From assembly GCA_900549485.1 (NCBI GenBank), contig UROG01000010.1, positions 1-60,939 of the forward strand: a stretch of 60,939 nt of DNA. Reading direction: 5' to 3'. Of the stretch, positions 17,176 to 24,724 are shown piece by piece (position 1 is the stretch's first letter; every line of letters starts with the position of its first letter). Both the position numbers and the translations under genes were made by a program. This DNA is from an uncultured Eubacteriales bacterium. GTDB lineage: Bacteria > Bacillota > Clostridia > Oscillospirales > Oscillospiraceae. Under the pieces are notes generated by a model. It made no database searches. It was not told where the DNA came from and worked only from the letters and a program-made list of their open reading frames with translations.

Positions 17176-18136
17176 ATTTTGCCACGTTGTTTGTCGGCCT
17201 GCCGTGCATAAAGGCGCATATATTTTCCTCGCAGGCGTCGATGATCTTCTGCCGCGCTTCCTTCGGGAGCCAGCTTATGTGAGGCGTGATTATGCAGTGC
17301 GGCGCTGTGAGCAGGGGATTATCCTGCGCGATAGGCTCGCCGTCCACAACGTCAAGCCCGGTGGCATAAACCTTTCCGGAAATGAGCGCGTCTGCCAGCG
17401 CCTTGTTATCGACAAGCCCGCCGCGCCCGTTGTTGATGATGATAACGCCGTCTTTCATCTTTTCAATGGCGGCGGCATTGATGATATGACGGCTGCTGTC
17501 GTTCAGCGGCGCGTGCAGGGATATGACGTCGGAGCGCGCAAAAAGCTCCTCCAAATCAACATATTCGCCTATTGCGCGTCCGGCGTCGTTCTGACTGCGG
17601 TTGTAGGCGATGATATTCATGCCCATGGCCTTGGCGATAAGCCCGACGCGCTGACCTATTCTGCCGAAGCCTATCACGCCCATCGTCTTCCCCTCAAGCT
17701 CGATAAGCCTATGCTCGCCGATTATTTCATGCGTTCTGTTGAACCAAAGCCCCTCGTGGACTTTTGCGGAGTAGAAGTCCGTATGGCTGCAAATCGCCAG
17801 CAGCAGGGCGATCGCATACTGCGATACCGCCGCCGTGCCGTAGGACGGCACATTGCATACGACAATGCCGCGTTTTTTCGCCGCTTCAAGATCTATATGG
17901 TCATAGCCGGTCGAGAGAAGAAAAATTCCCTTGAGCTTCGGACACGCCTCAATAAGCCCGTGCGGAACATCGGGCGGGTCGGCGATAATGATATCCGCAT
18001 CGGCTGCGCGCCGTATGATCTCCTCCTTGTCCCGTGCTTCCGATGAGTACACGGTCAGCTCGCCGAGTCTCTCTATCTGTTCCCAGCTAAGATCGCCCGG
18101 ATTCACTATGCTATCGTCAATTATAACGATTTTCAT
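17174..18136 (-). CDS. D-isomer 2-hydroxyacid dehydrogenase (NAD-dependent)
   Basis: 320 residues from the ATG at 18136. It matches the D-2-hydroxyacid dehydrogenase family (glycerate/lactate/phosphoglycerate dehydrogenase type). The Rossmann motif is GVIGFGRIGQRVGLIAKAMG near residues 145-165. The catalytic set includes NNGRGGLVD (Arg region), an acidic residue in the GLDVVDGEP loop, and the His in ITPHISW. It reduces a 2-oxoacid or oxidises the D-hydroxyacid in the cytoplasm. Neighbours give no substrate clue. Hydroxypyruvate or glyoxylate reduction is possible and would connect with the glycerate kinase at 31.6 kb, but that is speculative. Confidence 0.92.
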   Translation of the reverse strand: MKIVIIDDSIVNPGDLSWEQIERLGELTVYSSEARDKEEIIRRAADADIIIADPPDVPHGLIEACPKLKGIFLLSTGYDHIDLEAAKKRGIVVCNVPSYGTAAVSQYAIALLLAICSHTDFYSAKVHEGLWFNRTHEIIGEHRLIELEGKTMGVIGFGRIGQRVGLIAKAMGMNIIAYNRSQNDAGRAIGEYVDLEELFARSDVISLHAPLNDSSRHIINAAAIEKMKDGVIIINNGRGGLVDNKALADALISGKVYATGLDVVDGEPIAQDNPLLTAPHCIITPHISWLPKEARQKIIDACEENICAFMHGRPTNNVAK

Positions 18137-18352
18137 AATACGTCTTCCCTTCATTGCTGTTTTTCCTCTATTATACAGAAAATATTTGCTTTTTAAAGCC
18201 CCACGGCGGCATAAAATTGTTTGGGCGTTTCCACGCTTTTCGGATATTTCCTGATGCGCTCAACTTGATTTTAGGATAAATATGGCAAAATATCACAAAT
18301 TGCGCTGAAATTTAAAAATATACCGTTTTGCGCAGGGAAACATTTTTCACAA

Positions 18353-18420
18353 TAGACTAAGAAAATTGGTTTGGTATACTATATTAATATATAAAAAACA
18401 CCGTTTTCAGGCGAAAACGG
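18353..18420 (+). promoter_or_regulatory. Candidate promoter plus leader hairpin for the HdeD-like gene
   Basis: TAGACT, 16 bp, TATACT with TGG ahead of the -10 (18353-18380). A perfect 8-bp hairpin CCGTTTTC / GAAAACGG with AGGC loop follows (18401-18420), just before AAGGAG. The 210 bases further upstream are AT-rich with no gene. Confidence 0.5.
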
Positions 18421-18441
18421 TTCAATAAAGGAGTGCTGATA

Positions 18442-19023
18442 ATGGATTCGATCAAGAAGTATAAAATCGGTGCGATCATTTTATCCGTACTTACGATCGC
18501 GCTTGGCGCCGCCATGATCATATGGCCTGACATCTCCGCGCTGACGGCCTGCTATCTTGTGGGCGCGGTCTGCATCGCAATGGGTATTTATGAGCTGATA
18601 CGCTATTTTGAGCTTGGACTTGCCGGTGTGCTTTTCCGCTTTGATCTTGGAGCCGGTATTTTCAGTATCCTTGCCGGAATAATCCTGATATGCCATCCGC
18701 TGGGCGCGCTGACGGTTCTGCCCGTTATCCTCGGCGTTTACATCATAATGAGCGGGATTTTTTCCATTCAGGCGTCTACAGAGCTTCGCCTGTTCGGGTA
18801 TTCAAGCTGGTGGACCTCGCTTATACTCGGCATCGTCGGTATACTTCTCGGCGTGTTTATGATTTTTGACCCCTTCACCGGCGCGGCGGCTCTGATGATC
18901 TATATCGGGATATCTCTGCTTGTTACGGGTATTCAGAGCATATATACGATCATATGCGTGTCAAAAGCGTTCCGCTGCGACGAACATCAGAAGATAATCG
19001 ACGCCGTCTGGCACGAATGCTGA
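18442..19023 (+). CDS. HdeD/DUF308 family membrane protein
   Basis: 193 residues with about six membrane segments in three pairs (near 10-30, 35-55, 65-85, 90-110, 125-145, 150-175). That is the DUF308 architecture found in HdeD, an acid-stress membrane protein. Repeated Gly-Ile-rich helices such as LGVYIIMSGIF and LGIVGILLGVFMIFDP are typical. ATG at 18442 with AAGGAG upstream. Its molecular role is unknown. It may lead the glycolipid gene pair downstream, although an 80-base gap separates them. Confidence 0.85.
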   Translation: MDSIKKYKIGAIILSVLTIALGAAMIIWPDISALTACYLVGAVCIAMGIYELIRYFELGLAGVLFRFDLGAGIFSILAGIILICHPLGALTVLPVILGVYIIMSGIFSIQASTELRLFGYSSWWTSLILGIVGILLGVFMIFDPFTGAAALMIYIGISLLVTGIQSIYTIICVSKAFRCDEHQKIIDAVWHEC

Positions 19024-19103
19024 TAAGCTTTTCCGGCGCGGATAAGTCTCTTTCCGGAAACCGGCGGTTATGAACAAACGACTTCAGGGAGCAGGATAAC
19101 ACC

Positions 19104-19634
19104 GTGGATTTTTTAAGATGCATTTTATACATTGCCGTTCTTGGAATATTATGCTTTCCGGCAGGGCGGCTGATGGCGAAAATATCTTTCCAAGCCGAAA
19201 AATTCCCGTTCCGACAGGTCGGGTTTGAAAAGAGCGGCAAATTTTATGAAACGATAAAAATAAAAAGCTGGCAGAATAAAATACCGGACGTCAGCAAAGT
19301 GTTTTCCGGGATAGTGCCGAGAAAAAGCCTTGCGGATGCGCCTATGGATTCCGCAAAAATTGCCGTGATGATCAATGAGACCTGCGTGGCAGAGCTGACG
19401 CACGTCATATTGAGCTTTTTGGGACTTGCTTTGCCGTTTATATGGCGCGGAGCGGGCGGAATAGTATTTTTCCTTGCCTATGTGCTTTTCGGAAATCTCC
19501 CTTTCATTTTTGTTCAGCGCTTTAACCGCCCAAGACTGTGCAGGCTTCATAAAGCGCTTGCGATGAAGGAACAGCGTAAAATCAAGGCGGAGGATAAGCC
19601 GCAAACCACGACAGTAACGAACGGAGAGATATAA
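19104..19634 (+). CDS. CrtO-like acyltransferase family membrane protein
   Basis: 176 residues, GTG start with AGGGAG upstream. Membrane helices lie near residues 3-22 and 100-135. Family-specific segments match the staphylococcal glycosyl-4,4'-diaponeurosporenoate acyltransferase CrtO: a FEKSGKFYETIKIKSWQNKI stretch, ETCVAELTH in the middle, and NLPFIFVQRFNRPRL near the end. In Staphylococcus CrtO acylates a sugar on a glycolipid pigment. Here the next gene, one base away, is a glycolipid-type glycosyltransferase, so the pair probably makes an acylated glycolipid. No carotenoid genes are visible, so the acceptor differs or lies elsewhere. The assignment is by recalled motif similarity. Confidence 0.7.
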   Translation: MDFLRCILYIAVLGILCFPAGRLMAKISFQAEKFPFRQVGFEKSGKFYETIKIKSWQNKIPDVSKVFSGIVPRKSLADAPMDSAKIAVMINETCVAELTHVILSFLGLALPFIWRGAGGIVFFLAYVLFGNLPFIFVQRFNRPRLCRLHKALAMKEQRKIKAEDKPQTTTVTNGEI

Positions 19635-19635
19635 C

Positions 19636-20772
19636 TTGAAAACTCTTATATTGAGCTGCAACAACGGCGGCGGACATAATTCAGCTGCCGCGGCGATCAA
19701 AGAAATTTACGCTTCACACGGCGAAACGGCGGATATCATAGATGCGATGGCGTTTCTTCCGCAGGGCTGGTCGGAGCTTGCGTCCGATGTACACTCTTAT
19801 ATTTACCGCAATACTCCCGTGGTTTTCCGGCGCGGATATCACCATGCGGAAACGCACCGCAAGCAGTACGGCAAGGGTCATTCGGTAAGGCGGCTGCTTG
19901 ACCTCGGCGTAAGAAAGCTCGGCAGATATATACGGGACAAGGAATACGATCAGGTCATATGCTGCCACGTCTACGCCGGTCTCATGCTGACAGACGCGAT
20001 CAGAAGATACGGTCTTCCGATCGTCGGAAGCGTTGTGGAGACGGATTACACCGTTTCGCCCGGCGCGGAAAAAATTGACCTGCCGCTGCATTTTGTGCCG
20101 TCCTCACAGCAGAAAGCGGAGCTGGCGTCCTTCGGCGTTCCGGCGGAAAAGATAATAGTAAGCGGGATACCCACACGCGCACAGTTCGGCATCATCCACG
20201 ATAAGACCTCCGCAAAGGAGCGTTTCATGCTCGACCCAAAAAAGAAAAACATCCTTGTAGCCTGCGGGAGCATGGGCTGCGGCCCCATTGAGGAGCTGCT
20301 TGAGATTCTGTCTGCCCGTCAGGCGGCGGACGGTTCATTTTCGGTCTCCGTTCTGTGCGGGAGCAATCAGGAATTGTATGATGAGCTGTCGCGGAAATAT
20401 GAGGCGAACGGGGATATACGCATTTTGGGGTTAGTCGAGGATATGTCCGTGCTGCTGGACAGCGCCGATGTGTACATGACAAAGCCCGGCGGGGTAAGCG
20501 TCACCGAGGCCGCGCAGAAGAGACTGCCCATGCTTTTGATAAACGCGGTCGGCGGATGCGAAAAGCACAATCTTGAATTTTTTGTCGGTTCGGGCGGCGC
20601 CGTTACGACGCACAACACAAGCGTGCTTGCCGATGAGGCCGTGACGCTCACCAAGAACAATGCCATGCACCGCGAAATGGAAGCCGCGCTGGGGAAAATA
20701 TTCTTTGAAAACAACAGGGAAGTCATATATGAACAGATGACGCGTCTTTACTCGGAACGCGTCAGCCAATAA
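19636..20772 (+). CDS. Glycosyltransferase, MGDG synthase/UgtP-like (GT28)
   Basis: 378 residues, TTG start one base after the previous stop with GGAGAG upstream. The N-terminal SCNNGGGHNSAAAAI is the MGDG-synthase loop. The C-terminal GT-B half has CGSMGCGPIEE and the sugar-nucleotide site TKPGGVSVTEA (GGxT/S-E type). The family adds glucose or galactose from UDP-sugar to diacylglycerol at the inner membrane face (UgtP, MGD) or related lipid acceptors. Coupling to the CrtO-like gene suggests an acylated glycolipid product. Confidence 0.88.
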   Translation: MKTLILSCNNGGGHNSAAAAIKEIYASHGETADIIDAMAFLPQGWSELASDVHSYIYRNTPVVFRRGYHHAETHRKQYGKGHSVRRLLDLGVRKLGRYIRDKEYDQVICCHVYAGLMLTDAIRRYGLPIVGSVVETDYTVSPGAEKIDLPLHFVPSSQQKAELASFGVPAEKIIVSGIPTRAQFGIIHDKTSAKERFMLDPKKKNILVACGSMGCGPIEELLEILSARQAADGSFSVSVLCGSNQELYDELSRKYEANGDIRILGLVEDMSVLLDSADVYMTKPGGVSVTEAAQKRLPMLLINAVGGCEKHNLEFFVGSGGAVTTHNTSVLADEAVTLTKNNAMHREMEAALGKIFFENNREVIYEQMTRLYSERVSQ

Positions 20773-20788
20773 CGGAATATGCGCCTGA

Positions 20789-20824
20789 AGAGGTGTGCGG
20801 TCGTTTTTCCGGCCGCACACCTCT
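20789..20824 (+). terminator. Terminator after the glycosyltransferase gene
   Basis: 12-bp perfect stem AGAGGTGTGCGG / CCGCACACCTCT with a T-rich 12-nt loop, followed by TGTTTGTCTTCTT. Confidence 0.8.
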
Positions 20825-20868
20825 TGTTTGTCTTCTTCTTTTGTGGTACTATGCTTCAAGGTATGAAG
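20824..20868 (+). promoter_or_regulatory. Candidate promoter and operator of the TetR gene at 20890
   Basis: TTGTTT, 17 bp, TACTAT, then the short dyad CTTCA-N5-TGAAG (20854-20868) at the expected start point. It fits an autoregulated TetR gene, but both elements are weak. Confidence 0.35.
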
Positions 20869-20889
20869 AAACAATAACGGAGGAGCTAT

Positions 20890-21462
20890 ATGGCGCTGCT
20901 TACGCAAAAAGCACTTATGACAACATTTGAAGAAATGCTGGAGGAAATGCAGTTTGATAAAATAACGGTGTCCGCGCTGGTAAAGCGCTGCGGAATCAGC
21001 CCCAACACGTTTTATTACCATTATCAGGATATATATGCCCTGCTGAACACGTGGCTGAGCCGTAAAATCGGCGAGATGAGGGCGCAGTCCGGCGACAGCG
21101 GCGGTTGGAGAGAAGAAGCAAAAATTTTTCTTCACTATTGTCAGGAGCATCCCAAGATCATATATCACATTTTTGATTGTCTTTCCCGTGAGCAGCTTGA
21201 GCGATATGTTTTCTCAAGCACGGATGACAGCTTTGCAAAGCAGGTCAGACTCCGGGTAGAAGGGAAAAACCTGACGGAAGAACATGTAGACGAGATTATT
21301 CAGTTCTGCAAATTTGCTTATATGGGCTTTTTTATCAAGTTCCTTTGGAACAGAATGGACTTTGACGTCGATAAATCCGTTGACCGGCTGGGAACAATGT
21401 TTGAAAATTTCGTTTACGGCGAGATAAACAGAGCCGCCGTTCCGGAGATCTCCGGATATTGA
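20890..21462 (+). CDS. TetR/AcrR family regulator, DhaS-like
   Basis: 190 residues with GGAGGAG upstream. The N-terminal TetR helix-turn-helix spans about residues 9-50 (KITVSALVKRCGISPNTFYYHYQD). The C-terminal domain resembles those of DhaS-like TetR proteins (long helices, IYHIFDCLSREQLERY). No adjacent efflux pump or enzyme gene identifies its target. Since the downstream region is gene debris, it may regulate itself or a distant locus. Confidence 0.85.
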   Translation: MALLTQKALMTTFEEMLEEMQFDKITVSALVKRCGISPNTFYYHYQDIYALLNTWLSRKIGEMRAQSGDSGGWREEAKIFLHYCQEHPKIIYHIFDCLSREQLERYVFSSTDDSFAKQVRLRVEGKNLTEEHVDEIIQFCKFAYMGFFIKFLWNRMDFDVDKSVDRLGTMFENFVYGEINRAAVPEISGY

Positions 21463-21483
21463 AGCGCTGCTCAGCCCACCCCG

Positions 21484-21644
21484 CACAAGCGCAAAGAAAA
21501 AAATCTCACGCAGGAGCAGCTGGCGGAAAAGCTCGGCGTATCGAACAAGACCGTTTCAAATTCTCCGGTCTGCTGATGGGATTGTCCATCGGAGAAATGC
21601 TGATAGGAATATATGTTATAGGGAAAAACATCATATCAAAATAA
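21484..21644 (+). pseudogene. Remnant of an XRE-type helix-turn-helix membrane regulator (internal deletion)
   Basis: One frame (from 21484) encodes RKEKNLTQEQLAEKLGVSNK, then TVS: a clear XRE/Cro-type helix-turn-helix. At about 21555-21560 the sequence switches frame into FKFSGLLMGLSIGEMLIGIY and ends VIGKNIISK at 21644, which looks like the last membrane helix of an HTH-plus-membrane-tail protein. The start and the whole middle are missing, so a large deletion probably fused the two ends. No ribosome site precedes it. Confidence 0.6.
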
Positions 21645-21650
21645 TACGCA

Positions 21651-21692
21651 CAAGGGGGTGCGGCAAAATCAACATTTTGCCGCACCCCCTTG
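21651..21692. terminator. Strong bidirectional terminator
   Basis: 19-bp perfect stem CAAGGGGGTGCGGCAAAAT with its complement around a CAAC loop. It sits between the XRE remnant and the convergent DUF3795 gene. Confidence 0.85.
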
Positions 21693-21715
21693 TCAAAATA
21701 CTAATGCTTTTTCGT

Positions 21716-22072
21716 TTATTTTGTTTTGCGGAGCCGTTTCAGGTTTTCCAAAACAAACGGACTGTTTACGGCAATGCAGCCCAGTGTCGGACAAGCGTCC
21801 GTCTGCTCACAGTCTGCGCAGGTATCCAGCCCCTTTTCCCGAACACAGTTATGTACGGGGCAGAGCTTGTCGCAGAAAGGCGTTTTTGCCCCGTCTATAC
21901 GGCAGCCGGTGCAATTGATCATTTCCGGCGTGATCGTTACTCCGTTGAGCTTCGTCCACAGAGCCGCGGTTTTTTCACGCAGGGCGTTGTCATTTGTGAC
22001 TGTTGCGATACGGGCGTCGCATTTTTCGCAATCCAGTCCGCAGCAGCCGATAAGCGCATTTTTGTTTTTCAT
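21716..22072 (-). CDS. DUF3795 cysteine-rich protein
   Basis: 118 residues, start ATG at 22072 with GGAGG five bases upstream. Eleven or more Cys residues occur in pairs (IGCCGLDCEKCDARIAT, INCTGCR, FCDKLCPVHNC, CADCEQTDACPTLGC), the DUF3795 pattern. It probably binds zinc or an iron-sulfur cluster; the function of the family is unknown. It lies downstream of, and in the same direction as, the TetR gene at 22400. Confidence 0.85.
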   Translation of the reverse strand: MKNKNALIGCCGLDCEKCDARIATVTNDNALREKTAALWTKLNGVTITPEMINCTGCRIDGAKTPFCDKLCPVHNCVREKGLDTCADCEQTDACPTLGCIAVNSPFVLENLKRLRKTK

Positions 22073-22210
22073 AGCAACCTCCATATCTTTAAATCAGGAC
22101 GGAATATTCTGAAGCGGAGTGCGGACAATATGCCGATTGGCAAAATATACGCATCGGCACTCCAAAGCCGCGCTTCCGCCGAGTTTTCCGCTCATTTCCC
22201 TCTATGACCG

Positions 22211-22351
22211 TTACGCCTGTACAGCTTCCTGAAGCGTCAGGAGCGTGCAGCCCTTGCTTTCGTAATACGCAAGCAGCTCCGGAAGCTTCTTTTTATCATA
22301 GCTCGTGATGTCATTTTGCAGGTCGATCACAACCAGCGCACTGTTTTTCAT
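22211..22351 (-). pseudogene. 46-residue chimeric gene remnant (isochorismatase-type N-terminus)
   Basis: A good AAGGAGG site precedes ATG at 22351. The first residues MKNSALVVIDLQNDIT are the standard opening of isochorismatase-like cysteine hydrolases, in which the Asp is catalytic. After about 16 residues the sequence changes to KKLPELLAYYESKGCTLLTL and stops, which resembles the C-terminal end of a different enzyme such as a polysaccharide deacetylase. The catalytic Lys and Cys of the hydrolase are absent. It lies 49 bases after the TetR gene in the same direction, so a deletion of the regulated gene is likely. Confidence 0.5.
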
Positions 22352-22399
22352 TCTGTGATCCTCCTTGATTCTTTGACGGGCTGAAATTACCGTCTTTGC

Positions 22400-23023
22400 T
22401 TACTTGCCGGTCAAAGCGCGAAATGCCGCATCGCGGTCAAAAGCGCCTGTGGCAAAGCCTGGTATCTCCTTGATTGATTTGAAAATACTGATACTGAAGC
22501 CCGTCAGGATTTGCCCGATCTCTCTGTCCGAATAGGGACAATCGCCGGTCACGATCAGCGTTGACAGGCTGTGCGCCGCAAGCCAGAGATCGCGGAAATA
22601 CACGTCCGCCTCGCCTGCGGTAATATGATAAATGTCCATCATCGTCGGGCGGACGTGAGCCTGTAAATGCTGCATGGACTTTATCGCGCCGTATTCATTC
22701 TCCGGCGTCCACGTCAGGAACAAAAACCGGTAAAGCTCCGGCTCTTCCTTCGCAAAGCGGATATAGCTCTTCCCGACACCGAGAAACGGGATATTCTCTT
22801 TTAAGCCGGCGCTTGTGTAGCCGTCATATACGCGCACCGCCGCGGCATAGACCGCCTGCCTGACTTCATCCATAGAGCCAAAGGCGGTAAAGATCGGGCG
22901 CGTGGATGTGCCAAGCTCATCCGCTATCGCTTTTGCGGTCAGACAGTCGAGCCCATTGGCGCGCACGACGCGCAGCGCCGCCTCCGTCATTTCTTCTTTC
23001 GTGAACTTGTTTTTCGGAGCCAT
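22400..23023 (-). CDS. TetR/AcrR family transcriptional regulator
   Basis: 207 residues from the ATG at 23023 (AAAGG upstream). The helix-turn-helix is at about 8-50 (FTKEEMTEAALRVVRANGLD, then LTAKAIADELGTSTRPIFTAFG). The C-terminal domain is ligand-binding, with YRFLFLTW and LAAHSLSTLIVTGDCPYSD. The promoter carries a perfect 10-bp-arm dyad immediately downstream of the -10, a classic arrangement for TetR autorepression. The cotranscribed target gene now seems reduced to the 46-residue remnant. Confidence 0.9.
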   Translation of the reverse strand: MAPKNKFTKEEMTEAALRVVRANGLDCLTAKAIADELGTSTRPIFTAFGSMDEVRQAVYAAAVRVYDGYTSAGLKENIPFLGVGKSYIRFAKEEPELYRFLFLTWTPENEYGAIKSMQHLQAHVRPTMMDIYHITAGEADVYFRDLWLAAHSLSTLIVTGDCPYSDREIGQILTGFSISIFKSIKEIPGFATGAFDRDAAFRALTGK

Positions 23024-23056
23024 ATCCAGCATCCTTTCAGTATGAAATGCATCAAG

Positions 23057-23114
23057 CGATGTGCATCATTCAATGCACATCGTGTATTATACAGGGAAAA
23101 GACAAATTTGTCAA
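23057..23114 (-). promoter_or_regulatory. TetR promoter with overlapping palindromic operator
   Basis: Minus strand TTGACA (23109-23114), 17 bp, TATAAT (23086-23091): a full-consensus promoter. The operator CGATGTGCAT-N6-ATGCACATCG (23057-23082) begins four bases after the -10 and spans the start site. Confidence 0.8.
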
Positions 23115-23225
23115 CTGGCAGTACCGGCAGAGGAAAACGGCGCGGGAGAGCGGCGGGCATGGAAAATCGTCGGATTTATGCCGACCCTGCTGCCGCTGCC
23201 CAAGCGGAGCTTTTAGAGACAGAAA

Positions 23226-23260
23226 GTCCCGAATGAACACCTTTCGGCATCATCCGGGAC
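23226..23260 (-). terminator. Hairpin after tRNA-Thr
   Basis: 11-bp near-perfect stem around GTCCCG / CGGGAC, with TTTCTGTCTC following on the minus strand, six bases after the tRNA CCA end. Confidence 0.55.
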
Positions 23261-23265
23261 GTTTC

Positions 23266-23341
23266 TGGAGCTAGTAATGTGACTCGAACACACGACCTGC
23301 TGATTACGAATCAGCTGCTCTACCGACTGAGCTATACTAGC
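23266..23341 (-). tRNA. tRNA-Thr (anticodon CGU)
   Basis: 76 nt including a genome-encoded CCA. The acceptor stem is GCTAGTA / TACTAGC with discriminator T. The D arm has AGTCGGTAGAG, the anticodon stem GCTGA / TCAGC closes loop TTCGTAA (anticodon CGT, reading ACG), and the T loop is TTCGAGT. It stands alone, with its own strong promoter and a terminator hairpin. Confidence 0.95.
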
Positions 23342-23372
23342 AAATATTAATTTTTCCTTTACGGCAAAAGAG

Positions 23373-23401
23373 ATTTTACCATATTTGCCGCGCTTAGTCA
23401 A
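23373..23401 (-). promoter_or_regulatory. Promoter of tRNA-Thr
   Basis: Minus strand TTGACT (23396-23401), 17 bp, TAAAAT (23373-23378), about 30 bases upstream of the tRNA 5' end. Confidence 0.75.
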
Positions 23402-23496
23402 CCGCTAATTTGCCATGTTTTTATATCAGGCTGGAAAAAGACCCAATTTGTGGTATAATATATAGCAAATTGAATTGAGGATATGGAGGCGGCAAT

Positions 23497-23613
23497 ATGG
23501 ATGAAAACATGCTCTTCCCTTTGCAGCAGCTGATCGCGGAGACAATGCGCGGCAGAGACGGTGAAAAAAGGCGGCGGCTCCTCCGTGCGTCCGCAAACAC
23601 GCTCTGCTTATAA
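23497..23613 (+). CDS. Small 38-residue ORF, unknown
   Basis: It begins MDENMLFPLQQLIAETMRGR, is rich in Arg and Leu, and ends ANTLCL. GGAGG lies six to seven bases upstream of the ATG, and an extended -10 (TGGTATAAT) sits about 45 bases upstream, so expression is plausible. Its stop overlaps the end of the convergent lacI-type gene by six bases. I recognise no family. It may be a small protein or a truncated gene. Confidence 0.4.
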   Translation: MDENMLFPLQQLIAETMRGRDGEKRRRLLRASANTLCL

Positions 23614-24609
23614 CGGCTTTATCACACTGCCCCTGTCTATCAGCTCCGGCTCCAGCAAGAGCCGGATTTTTCCGGCGCGGCTGTTTTCCAAGCGCCGCAT
23701 CAGCGTGTCGGCGGCGTAAAGCCCCATGGTGTACGGGTCATAGCTGACGGTTGACAGGTTAAGCCCGCGCTCGTCTATAAGCACTGAATCATCAAAGCAG
23801 ATAATACTCAGATCCTTCGGGACGGTCACATCAAATTTTCTCAGCCTGTTGACAAGCCCGTAGGCAATGAGGCAGAAAGGGGCAAATACCGCAGTGTATG
23901 CGCCGGGCGTGCTTATCAGTGTATCCGCAAAGCGTTCGCCGCGTTCGGCGACCTGCTCTCCGTAGAACACGCTGCATGTGATGCTGCTGTTTCCGAAATC
24001 GCGTATGGCGTCCCGAAAGCCTCTTACCCTGTCCTGCTGCGGCGTGGAGTGCCGCCCGCCGGAGAGAACCGCGATTTTCGTGTGGCCGCTCTGCAAAAGG
24101 CAGTTGGCGGCAGTGTAGCCGCCGCTGTAATTGTCGAGACATACCATGTCCATATCCAGCGAATGGATGTACCTGTTGACGAGAATGACCGGGATCGACG
24201 TTTTTTTGAGACGCTCAACAAGCGTGACGGATTCCACCGCGGTCACAAGAATTATTCCGAGACAGCCGTTTTCCTGCGCATACCTTATCTGCTCCTCCTC
24301 AAAATGGGAGTCGTAGTTGCTGTTGCAGACAATGGAATAGATGCCCAAGGTATGGAACTTATCACATATTCCCTTTATAATATGAGCGTAAAATTCATTT
24401 GCCACATCGCCCGCCATGACCATCACATGGCGGCTTTTTTTATTGTCGCCCGCGGGATACCATGGGATCGGCTTAAGGCCGAGACGCTCCATAGCGTTCT
24501 GGATCTTGTTGAGTGTTTTCGGAGAAATGTTTGCGTTCTGGGTAAACGCCCGGGAAACCGTTGCCCTCGAAACCCCGGCAGCGGCGGCTATATCCTTCTG
24601 ATTCACCAT
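23608..24609 (-). CDS. LacI-family transcriptional regulator of the TRAP/aldolase operon
   Basis: 333 residues, GGGAGG upstream of ATG. The N-terminal LacI helix-turn-helix is VNQKDIAAAAGVSRATVSRA with the hinge region IQNAMERLGLKP. A periplasmic-binding-like effector domain covers about 60-333. It is divergent from the HpcH/HpaI-TRAP operon, with paired operator-like dyads between the two promoters, so it is the likely local regulator. The effector is presumably the transported acid or a breakdown product. Confidence 0.92.
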   Translation of the reverse strand: MVNQKDIAAAAGVSRATVSRAFTQNANISPKTLNKIQNAMERLGLKPIPWYPAGDNKKSRHVMVMAGDVANEFYAHIIKGICDKFHTLGIYSIVCNSNYDSHFEEEQIRYAQENGCLGIILVTAVESVTLVERLKKTSIPVILVNRYIHSLDMDMVCLDNYSGGYTAANCLLQSGHTKIAVLSGGRHSTPQQDRVRGFRDAIRDFGNSSITCSVFYGEQVAERGERFADTLISTPGAYTAVFAPFCLIAYGLVNRLRKFDVTVPKDLSIICFDDSVLIDERGLNLSTVSYDPYTMGLYAADTLMRRLENSRAGKIRLLLEPELIDRGSVIKPL

Positions 24610-24637
24610 GAAACGTTATCCTCCCGTTTTTTTGTTC

Positions 24638-24666
24638 ATTATACCAATAGTTTTGCTGAGCCGCAA
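24638..24666 (-). promoter_or_regulatory. Promoter of the lacI-type gene
   Basis: Minus strand TTGCGG, 17 bp, TATAAT with TGG ahead of the -10, ending 29 bases before the start codon. Confidence 0.6.
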
Positions 24667-24671
24667 CAGAA

Positions 24672-24720
24672 ATTTCATAATTTTTGAAATCAATGAAAAA
24701 CATTTCTGAAATTATGAAAT
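24672..24720. promoter_or_regulatory. Paired operator-like 19-bp elements in inverted orientation
   Basis: ATTTCATAATTTTTGAAAT (24672-24690) and, on the other strand, ATTTCATAATTTCAGAAAT (24702-24720): 17 of 19 identical. Each is itself a dyad ending in TTTC/GAAA. Centres are 30 bp apart, about three helical turns. The pair fills the gap between the two divergent -35 boxes, which suggests a regulator binding site, most likely for the LacI protein. Confidence 0.6.
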
Positions 24721-24724
24721 CGAA

